From assembly GCA_947632245.1 (NCBI GenBank), contig CANRON010000005.1, positions 1-38,849 of the forward strand: a stretch of DNA of 38,849 bases, read 5' to 3'. The DNA is from an uncultured Ignatzschineria sp. GTDB lineage: Bacteria > Pseudomonadota > Gammaproteobacteria > Cardiobacteriales > Wohlfahrtiimonadaceae. Below are positions 1 through 7,918 of the stretch, piece after piece. Each line of letters begins with the position of its first letter. The stretch's first letter is position 1. The notes beneath the pieces are model-generated. The model had not been told where the DNA came from. It saw nothing but the letters and a program-made list of their open reading frames with translations, and did not search any database. The translations under genes were made by a program, and so were the position numbers.

Positions 1-606
1 CATTGGGCAGCAGAAGATGGTGCGGATGCTTGTCTGTTAGTCGCGCCTTATTATAATAAGCCACCGCAAGAAGGTCTTTACCAACATTTTAAATTGATTG
101 CAGAGACAGTGGATATTCCGCAGATCCTCTATAATGTCCCAGGTCGTACAGCATCAGATATCTTACCGGATACGGTGGAGAGATTAGCGAACCTTAAAAA
201 TATTGTAGCAATCAAAGAAGCGAGTACATTTGAACGTGTAGAGCAATTAGTTCGCCGTGTAGGTGATAAAATTGATGTATTGACGGGTGAAGATGGGATT
301 GCGGCAAAATGTGTACTTGCTGGCGCAAAAGGTGTTATTTCTGTGACTGCTAATCTTGTTCCGCTTCAGATGCATGAGATGATTCAAGCGGCACTTGCCG
401 GAGATGAATCGCGTGCCTATGAAATTAATGAGAAAATAAAAGAGTTGCACCATGTGCTTTTCTTAGAAGCAAATCCTATTCCAGTAAAATGGGCGCTGCA
501 AGAGATGAAGAGAATTAATGCAGGTATTAGATTGCCATTAGTGCCTTTAGATAAGCAATATCATTTGACGGTTCGTGAAGCGATGAAAAATGCAGGATTG
601 CTCTAA
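1..606 (+). CDS. dapA: 4-hydroxy-tetrahydrodipicolinate synthase, C-terminal part (5' end outside window)
   Basis: The reading frame is open from the first base and ends at TAA 604-606. It encodes about 201 residues of a class I aldolase-type lyase that condenses pyruvate with aspartate semialdehyde, the first committed step of lysine and diaminopimelate synthesis in the cytoplasm. Visible landmarks are YNVPGRT, whose Tyr is fragment residue 44, and AIKEAS, whose Lys is fragment residue 72. Their 28-residue spacing equals that of Tyr133 and Lys161 (the Schiff-base lysine) in the E. coli enzyme, so roughly 89 N-terminal residues are missing. bamC follows downstream, the same order as in E. coli, but a hairpin and a candidate promoter lie between the two genes. 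The assignment is firm; only the start cannot be seen. Confidence 0.97.
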   Translation, partial: HWAAEDGADACLLVAPYYNKPPQEGLYQHFKLIAETVDIPQILYNVPGRTASDILPDTVERLANLKNIVAIKEASTFERVEQLVRRVGDKIDVLTGEDGIAAKCVLAGAKGVISVTANLVPLQMHEMIQAALAGDESRAYEINEKIKELHHVLFLEANPIPVKWALQEMKRINAGIRLPLVPLDKQYHLTVREAMKNAGLL

Positions 607-607
607 C

Positions 608-658
608 ATTGCTTTTGCATGATAATTTGACACGAAAAAAAGCAATCAAATTTTTTTT
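608..658 (+). terminator. Probable intrinsic terminator after dapA
   Basis: Arms ATTGCTTTT (608-616) and AAAAGCAAT (638-646) are perfectly complementary over 9 bp. The loop is a rather long 21 nt, and an eight-T run follows at 651-658. The low-GC stem and large loop make it weaker than the other terminators here, so some read-through into bamC is possible. Confidence 0.55.
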
Positions 659-705
659 CGGTTATAATTCACATGATAAGTATTTAGTGATTGTTGAAAT
701 CGCTG

Positions 706-711
706 TATAAT
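706..711 (+). promoter_or_regulatory. Candidate -10 element for bamC
   Basis: A perfect TATAAT lies 32 bp before the bamC start and downstream of the dapA hairpin. No good -35 hexamer lies 16-18 bp upstream, so only the -10 is supported. Confidence 0.4.
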
Positions 712-742
712 GACAAGAATTTTAATCAGTAAAGGTTAGTCC

Positions 743-1771
743 ATGTACACAAAAAAAATAGCGTTTGCAGTAGTGCTCTCCGGCTTAATTATTAGCGGAT
801 GCTCTACTCAAAATGTGCAATCAAGGGATAGCTTGCGTTATTTGAAGTCATCGCAAGTGAACCCTCTTGAGTACCCACCTAGTCTTGCAAAGAAGACAGA
901 GACTGATGTTCAAGCTACGACGACACTTAAAGAATTCCGTCAGCAGCAAAAAACAGTCGCGTCAAAAGTGCTTCCGATGAATGCATCTGAAGGCATCACA
1001 TTTATTGAAAATGAGAATGGTCGCCGTTGGATTAACACGGGACACAGTACTGATTTTGTATGGCAACAGATTCAACAGTTGGTTCGTCAATTAGGGCTTG
1101 AGATTGAGTCTCAAAGTCCTGAAGCGGGCTTAATTGAGACCAAATGGGCTGAAAATCAAGCCGATGTTCCAGATGGATTTATTCGTGGCCTGATTAAACG
1201 CGTTGCAAGTAACCTCTTTGGTGCTTCTTCCCGTGATAAGTTTAAAATCCGTTTAGAGCGTGATGGGGATCGTGTACTTGTCTTTGTGACACACTATGCG
1301 ATGAAAGATGAAGCAACTGGAAATGATGATCAGTTCCACCGTTGGGTTGATTCCCCAAGTGATCCTGAACTTGAGGCAGAATTTATCGCGCGCCTAGCTG
1401 CAAGGTTAGGAGGTGATGGCAGTAGTGCCTTGGGAAAGCAGGGACTTCCCGTCACTGATCGGGAAGGGTTACATCTTACAATCAACAATAGATCTCAGGC
1501 AGAGGTCTGGTCACAAATTGCAGATATCTTAAATGATGGCGCACAATATAATGTGCTAGAGAGTTATGCAGATATCAATACGATCCGCGTCGGTCGAGTC
1601 GTCAAAAAGCGTCGATTCTGGTTCTTTAGTCAAAATGATCCTGAAGGCGAAGTCTACTATATTCGTATTAATCCTGTGGGTGAAAACGAAACGCGCATCG
1701 ATGTATTGCCGGTACTCACATTGAATCATCTCGAAGAGATGATGGATAGAGTACAAACGCAATTAAAATAG
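743..1771 (+). CDS. bamC: Outer membrane protein assembly factor BamC (lipoprotein)
   Basis: This 342-residue protein is the BamC (NlpB) lipoprotein of the Bam complex, which folds beta-barrel proteins into the outer membrane. The N-terminus is a lipoprotein signal peptide with lipobox I-S-G-C and acylated Cys20. Ser at +2 predicts outer-membrane sorting. The rest fits the family: an unstructured N-terminal stretch rich in polar residues, then two helix-grip domains (roughly residues 90-210 and 225-342), with total length close to E. coli BamC at 344. The position after dapA is the classical context. The start is supported by an AAAGG sequence a few bases upstream and by the signal peptide beginning directly at this Met. 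Confidence 0.92.
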   Translation: MYTKKIAFAVVLSGLIISGCSTQNVQSRDSLRYLKSSQVNPLEYPPSLAKKTETDVQATTTLKEFRQQQKTVASKVLPMNASEGITFIENENGRRWINTGHSTDFVWQQIQQLVRQLGLEIESQSPEAGLIETKWAENQADVPDGFIRGLIKRVASNLFGASSRDKFKIRLERDGDRVLVFVTHYAMKDEATGNDDQFHRWVDSPSDPELEAEFIARLAARLGGDGSSALGKQGLPVTDREGLHLTINNRSQAEVWSQIADILNDGAQYNVLESYADINTIRVGRVVKKRRFWFFSQNDPEGEVYYIRINPVGENETRIDVLPVLTLNHLEEMMDRVQTQLK

Positions 1772-1792
1772 TATGTGAACTCTGTTAAAATT

Positions 1793-1829
1793 AAAACGCT
1801 CGGTGATATCACCGGGCGTTTCTTGTATT
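1793..1829 (+). terminator. Intrinsic terminator after bamC
   Basis: A near-perfect 28-nt palindrome (AAACGCTCGGTGAT pairing with ATCACCGGGCGTTT, one G-T pair) is followed by a T-rich tail (tcttgtattt). It ends the bamC unit before mutL. Confidence 0.85.
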
Positions 1830-1854
1830 TGAGTGCAGGTAAAGAGGAGAGTCG

Positions 1855-3762
1855 ATGAGTCAACGTATTGCCAAGTTAAAGCCCCATGTCATTAACCAAA
1901 TAGCAGCAGGAGAGGTGGTTGAAAGACCCGCTTCGATCGTCAAGGAATTGGTTGAAAATAGTATAGATGCAGGTTCTACTAATATCGTGATTGATGTTAA
2001 AAGTGGGGGAATGGATCATATTGTTATTCAAGATGATGGTCATGGTATTGCAAAGGATGATTTAAACCTCGCGCTTTCAAGTCACTCAACGAGTAAAATC
2101 CGCTCTGCAGATGATTTGGTGGAAGTGTCAACGCTCGGATTTCGTGGGGAAGCGCTTCCGAGTATCGCTGCTGTTTCTCGTTTGACTTTAACCTCCCGTG
2201 AAAAGGGGGCGAAATATGCATTTAAAGTACAGGGAAAGGGGCATGATGAGGAAAACGAACCGATGCCCGCATCACTTCTAGAAGGAACGAGAATCGAAGT
2301 TAATGATCTCTTCTTTAATGTGCCGGCAAGACGGAAGTTTTTACGGACCGAGAGGACCGAATTTAGTCATATAGAAACGCTTGTAAAGCGTCTTGCACTG
2401 ATTCGCTATGATATCGGCTTTACGCTCATTCATAATGGCAAAGCGGTTTTTTCGGCGCCAATCGCGCTGACAATGGAAGAGAAGCAAGCACGCATTGGAT
2501 CTGTATTTAGTCAGGAGTTTTTAGCAGAGAGCTTTCATTTCACGCATACAAAAGAAGTTCATTTAGATGACTATGATACGACGCGCACATTAACGCTTGA
2601 AGGATGGGTCGCAAAGCCGACTTTTTTCCGAAATAATAGCGATTGGCAGTATGTCTATGTCAATGGAAGAATGGTCAAGGATCGATTGGTGGCGCATGCT
2701 ATTCGTCAAGCTTATCGTGATGTGATGTATAGTGATAAGCATCCGGCATTTGTCATCTATTTGACCCTTGATGCCGCGGCGGTGGATGTGAATGCGCATC
2801 CGCAAAAGCATGAGGTTCGCTTTAGAGAGTCGCGTATGGTGCATGATTTCCTCTTCAGCACACTCAATCATGTGATCTCACAACCTGAAGTAATGGCGGG
2901 TCATGAAAAAATGCCCGTCGTTGCGACGCTTGATGATACGCCGAATGACGCAATTGCAAGCAGTCGGCAGGGCGGCTTATCTTTTGGGGGAAATCATATT
3001 CCGAATAGACCCTATAAGCCTGTTAATCTTTATGAGGCAATTGGTGCCGGCACTGAGCGAGGCTCTCTACTCGGCAATCCATCGGGTGAGTTGCCCACGA
3101 TTGGGGAAGCTTTAAAGGGTCATCAAGCCGATAGTACATTTACGGCTTCATCAGAAGATGATTTTAATCCTGATGAAGCCCCTTTAGGCTATGCATTAGG
3201 TCAGTTACACGAAGCCTATATCTTAGCGGAGAATCGACAAGGGCTTGTCATGGTGGATATGCATGCAGCGCATGAGCGAATTATCTATGAACGATTTAAA
3301 ACGGCGGTGGCGTCTCAAGATGGCATTATCCGGCAAGCACTCTTAATTCCAAAATCGATGGATGTTTCCTCAAAAGAGATTGCGCTGGTGGAAGAGTTTC
3401 AGAGTGAACTTGAGGCGTTAGGGCTTGTGATTGAGGTGCTCAGCCACAATAGCATTGTGATAAGAGAAGTGCCGGCAAGTCTCGTAAGGGCGAACATAGA
3501 GAAATTAATCTTAGAAGTTTTAAATGATTTTGATCGCTTTGGTTCAAGTCAGAAAATTACAGAGCATATGCATGATATTCTCTCGACAATGGCGTGTCAT
3601 AGTGCAATACGGCATCATCGCCGACTCACTTTGCCGGAAATGAATGCGTTGCTTCGTGATATGGAGCGAACAGAGCGATCAGGGCAGTGTAATCATGGCC
3701 GGCCGACATGGCGATCGCTTGCCTTAACGGATTTAGATAAACTCTTTTTCAGAGGAGAGTAA
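1855..3762 (+). CDS. mutL: DNA mismatch repair protein MutL, endonuclease-type
   Basis: This 635-residue MutL couples MutS mismatch recognition to strand removal. The N-terminal GHKL ATPase domain shows NQIAAGEVVERPASIVKELVENS, written here in parts as NQIAAGEVV and KELVENSIDAG, then DDGHGI, the TSKI loop and GFRGEALPSI. A variable linker covers about residues 340-440 and the dimerisation domain follows. The C-terminal domain carries D468-M-H-A-x2-E474-x4-E479, the metal-binding endonuclease motif in its D(Q/M)HA(x)2E(x)4E form, with supporting ACHSAI (Cys581) and CNHGRP (Cys612). E. coli MutL lacks these motifs, so this protein is predicted to nick DNA itself. The start has an AGAGGAGAG ribosome binding site. 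aroE begins 4 bp after the stop, so the two are co-transcribed. Confidence 0.97.
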   Translation: MSQRIAKLKPHVINQIAAGEVVERPASIVKELVENSIDAGSTNIVIDVKSGGMDHIVIQDDGHGIAKDDLNLALSSHSTSKIRSADDLVEVSTLGFRGEALPSIAAVSRLTLTSREKGAKYAFKVQGKGHDEENEPMPASLLEGTRIEVNDLFFNVPARRKFLRTERTEFSHIETLVKRLALIRYDIGFTLIHNGKAVFSAPIALTMEEKQARIGSVFSQEFLAESFHFTHTKEVHLDDYDTTRTLTLEGWVAKPTFFRNNSDWQYVYVNGRMVKDRLVAHAIRQAYRDVMYSDKHPAFVIYLTLDAAAVDVNAHPQKHEVRFRESRMVHDFLFSTLNHVISQPEVMAGHEKMPVVATLDDTPNDAIASSRQGGLSFGGNHIPNRPYKPVNLYEAIGAGTERGSLLGNPSGELPTIGEALKGHQADSTFTASSEDDFNPDEAPLGYALGQLHEAYILAENRQGLVMVDMHAAHERIIYERFKTAVASQDGIIRQALLIPKSMDVSSKEIALVEEFQSELEALGLVIEVLSHNSIVIREVPASLVRANIEKLILEVLNDFDRFGSSQKITEHMHDILSTMACHSAIRHHRRLTLPEMNALLRDMERTERSGQCNHGRPTWRSLALTDLDKLFFRGE

Positions 3763-3766
3763 TAAC

Positions 3767-4600
3767 ATGAGAATGAAAAGTAATGGTGCAGAAAATCTGT
3801 GCGTGATCTTTGGCAACCCTGTTGCGCAATCAAAGTCTCCTATGATGCAGCAACAGTTTGCAAAAAATACCGGTATATCGCTCGAGTATCTGAAGGTCCT
3901 AGCGCCGCTAGATGATTTTAAAGGCTCATTACATGAGTGGATCGATAAGGGGATTGTGGGGGCGAATATTACGATTCCCTTTAAAGAAGAGATCATGAAA
4001 TTATGTGATTCATTAACCCCTGAAGCCGAGCTTGCGAAAGCGGTCAATACTATTCGAATAGAGAAAGATGGCAAGATTTCTGGTCATAATACTGATGGTA
4101 TAGGATTGCTTCGAGATATTACGGTGGTAAAGGGCATCTCACTTAAAGATAAACGGATCTTAATTTTAGGTGCAGGTGGCGCCGTTCGGGGGATTTTAAA
4201 ACCTTTATTAGACTGTGAGCCTGCAGCGGTCATTATTACGAATCGGACACTCTCTAGAGCGGAGGGGCTCGCATCTGAATTTTCGATCTATGGCAATATT
4301 CAAGCAGTTGATTGGAATGCGCTTAAAGGGCCTTTTGATTTTGTGATTAATGCGACGAGTGCTTCTTTGCAAGCGAGTTTCCCGGCATTGCCGAAAGGCG
4401 TGATTACAGCGGACAGTGATGGATATGATCTTGTCTATGGCGATAAGCCAACCTCATTTATGGATTATTTCAGGGATGAAGGGGGGCGTGAAGTGCATGA
4501 TGGTTTAGGAATGTTAATAGAACAGGGTGTTTTTGCCTTTGAGTTTTGGTTTGGACTAAAGCCCGATCTCAAAGATGTATTATTGATTTTTGGTCGTTAA
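3767..4600 (+). CDS. aroE: Shikimate dehydrogenase (NADP+)
   Basis: This 277-residue AroE reduces 3-dehydroshikimate to shikimate with NADPH in aromatic amino acid synthesis. The substrate domain shows GNPVAQSKSP and GANITIPFK, with catalytic Lys73, followed by Asn94 and the catalytic Asp110 in HNTDGIG. The nucleotide-binding domain begins with GAGGAVRGIL and carries NRT and NATSASL. The length is typical for the family. The start at 3767 has AGGAG nine bases upstream, inside the end of mutL. The alternative ATG at 3773 is too far from that site. mutL-aroE is not the usual E. coli arrangement, and I infer simple co-transcription rather than a functional link. Confidence 0.95.
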   Translation: MRMKSNGAENLCVIFGNPVAQSKSPMMQQQFAKNTGISLEYLKVLAPLDDFKGSLHEWIDKGIVGANITIPFKEEIMKLCDSLTPEAELAKAVNTIRIEKDGKISGHNTDGIGLLRDITVVKGISLKDKRILILGAGGAVRGILKPLLDCEPAAVIITNRTLSRAEGLASEFSIYGNIQAVDWNALKGPFDFVINATSASLQASFPALPKGVITADSDGYDLVYGDKPTSFMDYFRDEGGREVHDGLGMLIEQGVFAFEFWFGLKPDLKDVLLIFGR

Positions 4601-4645
4601 TGTCCTTCCTGAAAAGAAGGGATCAAATCCGCGATAAAAGATACC

Positions 4646-4688
4646 AAAATCCTGCCTTTAATCAGGCATGATTAGGTGGATTTTGTTA
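4646..4688 (+). terminator. Two-part hairpin between aroE and ubiE, possible terminator
   Basis: An outer stem AAAATCC (4646-4652) / GGATTTT (4678-4684) encloses a contiguous inner stem TGCCT (4653-4657) / AGGCA (4664-4668). A 9-nt bulge (4669-4677) sits on the 3' side. The tail is ttttgtt. It may end aroE transcription or act in the ubiE leader. A smaller stem CCTTC/GAAGG lies upstream near 4604-4619. Confidence 0.45.
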
Positions 4689-4723
4689 TCATTTGGAGAA
4701 TAATTATTTTAGGATGAAGAGCT

Positions 4724-5470
4724 ATGTCTGAAGAAAAAACCCATTTTGGCTATCAAACAGTAGATCGCGATGATAAAGAAGCACGTGTTGCTGAAGTATT
4801 TCACTCTGTCGCCAGCAATTATGATGTGATGAATGATGTCATGAGTTTCGGTATTCATCGTATCTGGAAAAATACTGCGATGACGTTGTCGGGCGCAAGA
4901 AGAGGCCAGAAAGTATTAGATCTTGCCGGTGGTACAGGGGATCTCACAAAACGTTTGAGTAAGCGTGTGGGCGCTGAAGGTTTGGTTGTGCTCTCAGATA
5001 TTAATGAATCGATGCTTGAAGAAGGTCGAAAGCGTCTTATTAATGAGGGCATTGTCGGTAATGTAGAGTTTAAGCAGATTAATGCCGAACATATCCCTTT
5101 TGAAGATGCCACCTTTGATCTTGTGACGATTGGTTTTGGTCTTCGAAATGTGACAGATAAGATGCAAGCACTAAAAGAGATGCGCCGAGTATTAAAGCCA
5201 GGTGGAAGGCTACTCGTACTTGAGTTTTCTAAGCCGGTAGTACCACTTTTAGGCACGGTTTATGATTTCTATTCATTCCAAGTGATTCCGCGCATGGGCG
5301 AATTAATCGCAAAAGATGGTGAGAGTTATCGTTATTTATCAGAATCTATTCGAATGCATCCCCCACAAGAAGAGCTTCGCGATATGATGTTAGAAGCGGG
5401 ATTTGATGAAGTAGATTATAAAAACTTAACGGGTGGGATTGTTGCGATTCACCGTGGCTTTGTTTACTAA
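4724..5470 (+). CDS. ubiE: Ubiquinone/menaquinone C-methyltransferase
   Basis: This 248-residue SAM-dependent methyltransferase performs the C-methylation step shared by ubiquinone and menaquinone synthesis. Landmarks are the N-terminal [17 protein letters not shown] block, the SAM-binding motif [11 protein letters not shown] (about residues 65-75), GFGLRNVTD, and the C-terminal [13 protein letters not shown] block. The length is essentially that of E. coli UbiE (251). An AGGATGAAGA ribosome binding site precedes the start. ubiB follows after 58 bp, but the accessory gene ubiJ, which lies between ubiE and ubiB in E. coli, is absent. A hairpin with a T-rich tail occupies the short gap. Confidence 0.96.
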   Translation: MSEEKTHFGYQTVDRDDKEARVAEVFHSVASNYDVMNDVMSFGIHRIWKNTAMTLSGARRGQKVLDLAGGTGDLTKRLSKRVGAEGLVVLSDINESMLEEGRKRLINEGIVGNVEFKQINAEHIPFEDATFDLVTIGFGLRNVTDKMQALKEMRRVLKPGGRLLVLEFSKPVVPLLGTVYDFYSFQVIPRMGELIAKDGESYRYLSESIRMHPPQEELRDMMLEAGFDEVDYKNLTGGIVAIHRGFVY

Positions 5471-5482
5471 TCATATCTAGAT

Positions 5483-5513
5483 AGCGGTCATTGATTGACC
5501 GCTTATTATTTTT
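5483..5513 (+). terminator. Intrinsic terminator-like hairpin between ubiE and ubiB
   Basis: Arms AGCGGTCA (5483-5490) and TGACCGCT (5496-5503) form a perfect 8-bp stem with a 5-nt loop, followed by tattattttt. It lies inside the 58-bp ubiE-ubiB gap. ubiB is therefore either partly uncoupled from ubiE or read through at reduced level. I see no clear promoter between the hairpin and ubiB. Confidence 0.7.
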
Positions 5514-5528
5514 GCAAAGGATTTTTGG

Positions 5529-7160
5529 ATGATTTCTCGTAGCTTGAGAATGGTGAAAATTTGGTGGGTATTACTGCGCTTTGGTCTGTATGACATTGCT
5601 TTCATGGTGCCCGGCCTTCGACATCTTCGTTTTTTAAAACCGCTTCTCTACCTTTTTAATGGGTATAAAAAAACGGCGTTGCCGGTGCGAATACGCTTAG
5701 CATTAGAAGCATTAGGGCCGACATTTATTAAGTTAGGGCAAGCGTTGTCAACGCGCTACGACCTCCTTGACCGAGATATTGTAGTAGAGCTTATAAAATT
5801 ACAAGATCAAGTGCCAGCATTTTCAAGTGATATTGCGATCAATATTATTGAAACTTCTTTTGGGAAGCCGTTGCTTGAAGTCTTCAAGGAGTTTGACGAA
5901 GATCCGATTGCGGCTGCATCGATTGCTCAAGTTCATGGTGCGATTTTGCATAATGGACAAGAAGTTGTAGTCAAAGTCGTACGCCCTAATATTCATAAAG
6001 TGATCAAACGAGATATTGGTTTGATGCAGATTTTAGCGCACATGGTAGAGCGTTACTATCCAGATGGTAGACGCTTAAGACCCGTTGAAATCGTGGATGA
6101 ATATGCACGTACGATCTTAAATGAGTTAGATTTGACGATCGAAGCGGCCAATGGTGCACAACTTCGTGAGAATTTTAAAGGATCGAAAGCACTCTATGTG
6201 CCGGAGATTTATCTCGACTATGTCCGAAAGAACGTGTTGGTCATGGAGCGCATTTCGGGGGTGCCAGTTGGGGAAATTGAAACCTTAAAGGCGCTCGGTG
6301 TTAATATTCCGCTCCTTGCTAAACGCAGCGTTGATATCTTCTTTACACAAGTCTTTGAGCATAGTTTCTTCCATGCCGATATGCATCCCGGGAATATCTT
6401 TGTAGATGTTCGAAATCCCGCTGATCCGACCTATATTGCGCTAGATTTTGGAATTATAGGCACGCTCAATGAAGAGGATCAACACTATTTAGCCAGTAAC
6501 TTTTTAGCCTTCTTTAATCGGGATTATCTGAAAGTAGCAGAGCTGCATGTCGAATCAGGTTGGGTACCGCCAGATACTTCAGTGGGGGATTTTGAAGCAG
6601 TTATTCGCTCACTATGTGAGCCTATTTTCAATAAGCCTTTAAAAGATATCTCTTTTGGCGCATTTTTATTATCGCTCTTTCAAACAGCAAGACGGTTTAA
6701 GATGGAGATGCAGCCCCAATTGATGTTGTTACAAAAAACATTGTTTGCGATAGAAGGATTAGGGCGAGAGCTTTACCCTGATCTTGACCTCTGGGCAACG
6801 GCAAAGCCTTATTTAGTGGAGTTTGTCAAAGAGAAGCGTGGGCCCAAAGCGATTTTAAAACGATACAAACGGGATCTGCCGGTATGGGTTGAGCAGATGC
6901 CAGATATAATGCAAAATGCAAACCTCACCTTAAGACAAGCCGTAAAGGGTAACCTGAAAGTCAATCTTGGGGATAAAGATTGGGATCGATTGGCGAGAAT
7001 TCAGCGTGAAGAGACGCATCGTAAGATTTATGGCGGAATTGGCGCCGTGCTATTATTGGCAATTTTATTGAGATTTGAGATTATTCCAATATGGGCTTTA
7101 AGTGTTATGGGAATGGGTTCTGTACTCTTTTTCTATCTTGCACTGCGAAAGAAAAAGTAG
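5529..7160 (+). CDS. ubiB: Ubiquinone biosynthesis regulatory protein kinase-like UbiB
   Basis: This 543-residue member of the atypical UbiB/ADCK/COQ8 kinase-like family supports ubiquinone synthesis at the inner membrane, probably by ATP-dependent handling of lipid intermediates. The sequence shows FIKLGQ (Lys68) of the family-specific N-terminal extension, the Ala-rich loop AAASIAQVHGA, HADMHPGN (catalytic-loop Asp284) and LDFG (Asp306). Two hydrophobic segments at the C-terminus, from about residue 500, are the expected membrane anchor. The length matches E. coli UbiB (546). The ribosome binding site AAGG is 8 bp upstream. It follows ubiE directly, without ubiJ. Confidence 0.96.
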   Translation: MISRSLRMVKIWWVLLRFGLYDIAFMVPGLRHLRFLKPLLYLFNGYKKTALPVRIRLALEALGPTFIKLGQALSTRYDLLDRDIVVELIKLQDQVPAFSSDIAINIIETSFGKPLLEVFKEFDEDPIAAASIAQVHGAILHNGQEVVVKVVRPNIHKVIKRDIGLMQILAHMVERYYPDGRRLRPVEIVDEYARTILNELDLTIEAANGAQLRENFKGSKALYVPEIYLDYVRKNVLVMERISGVPVGEIETLKALGVNIPLLAKRSVDIFFTQVFEHSFFHADMHPGNIFVDVRNPADPTYIALDFGIIGTLNEEDQHYLASNFLAFFNRDYLKVAELHVESGWVPPDTSVGDFEAVIRSLCEPIFNKPLKDISFGAFLLSLFQTARRFKMEMQPQLMLLQKTLFAIEGLGRELYPDLDLWATAKPYLVEFVKEKRGPKAILKRYKRDLPVWVEQMPDIMQNANLTLRQAVKGNLKVNLGDKDWDRLARIQREETHRKIYGGIGAVLLLAILLRFEIIPIWALSVMGMGSVLFFYLALRKKK

Positions 7161-7221
7161 TGTATTGTGCGCAAACATATTAAAAGAATGATTAATAACG
7201 ATATATTTAAATTATTTCATT

Positions 7222-7264
7222 TATAATAATCGAGTGTATTCATTCAATTTAGTGTGAATGAATA
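7222..7264 (+). promoter_or_regulatory. Candidate -10 element and 10-bp inverted repeat before the cytochrome gene
   Basis: A TATAAT (7222-7227) with no clear -35 is followed by a perfect inverted repeat, TATTCATTCA (7237-7246) and TGAATGAATA (7255-7264), with an 8-nt spacer. If the -10 is real, the repeat overlaps the predicted transcription start and early leader. It could be a repressor operator or a leader hairpin. There is no T-run, so it is not a terminator. Confidence 0.45.
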
Positions 7265-7294
7265 TCTCACAGAATTTATATAAAGGAGAAGTCA

Positions 7295-7729
7295 ATGAAA
7301 AAATTAGCACTTGCTGCTGTTTTAGCAGTATCAACAATGGGTATCTCAATGGCAAACACAGATAGTGAAGCTGTGATTGATTACCGCCAGGCAGCATTTA
7401 CAGTTGCAGGATGGAATATGGGGATCTTAGGTGGCATGCTTAAAGGGGAAGTTGAGTATAGCCCTGAAGCTGCCGTTGCAGCCGCAACACGTATCAATGA
7501 GATGGCGAAAGCGGTCGGTGCAACATTTGTTGATGGTGCATATGAAGGTTCAAATGCAAGCCCTAAAATCGCAGAAGAGCGTGCTGAGTTTGACACGAAA
7601 TTAGCAGCATTCATTACCGAAAGTGGCGCAATGGTGACCGCTGCGGGTGATAAAGCAACAATGGCTGCGCAAATGGGTAAATTAGGTGGAACATGTAAAT
7701 CATGCCACGATGCGTATAAAGTAGACTAA
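7295..7729 (+). CDS. Periplasmic class II cytochrome c (cytochrome c' / c556 family)
   Basis: This 144-residue exported haem protein has an N-terminal signal peptide with a probable cut after SMA near residue 20. The mature part is about 124 residues and rich in helix-forming residues. It ends with the haem-attachment motif C134-K-S-C137-H138 followed by six residues. A C-terminal CxxCH in a four-helix-bundle-sized protein is the hallmark of class II cytochromes c. The AG repeats near WNMGILGGML and the length fit cytochrome c' or c556. Family roles include binding NO or other small ligands and electron transfer; the specific role here cannot be told from sequence. It is monocistronic, with an AAAGGAGAAG ribosome binding site and an inverted repeat in its leader. 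Confidence 0.88.
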   Translation: MKKLALAAVLAVSTMGISMANTDSEAVIDYRQAAFTVAGWNMGILGGMLKGEVEYSPEAAVAAATRINEMAKAVGATFVDGAYEGSNASPKIAEERAEFDTKLAAFITESGAMVTAAGDKATMAAQMGKLGGTCKSCHDAYKVD

Positions 7730-7854
7730 TTCTAGATGCATTCAAACAGGAATTATTGCCTGTAAAATAGATGTCTAATGTAGCAAGTAACAGACAATAA
7801 TGCGCAGAGCGCCTTTTAAGGTTAGCGTTTCATTGTAAGTATGCTATAAGTTAT

Positions 7855-7887
7855 GGGTGTTTGATATTTGATCAAGCACCCTTTTTT
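7855..7887 (+). terminator. Strong intrinsic terminator directly before the PotF-like gene
   Basis: GGGTGTTTGAT (7855-7865) pairs with ATCAAGCACCC (7871-7881) over 11 bp with one G-T pair and a 5-nt loop, followed by six T. It lies 126 bp after the cytochrome gene and only 17 bp before the AGGAG of the next gene, so it may also act as an attenuator of that gene. Confidence 0.85.
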
Positions 7888-7918
7888 ATGTCTACCCACT
7901 TTATAGGAGAAAAATAAA

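Noticed and set aside
627-668. TTGACA (627-632) and TATAAT (663-668) as a bamC promoter
   Set aside because: The spacer is 30 bp, far from 16-18, and the pair straddles the dapA terminator.
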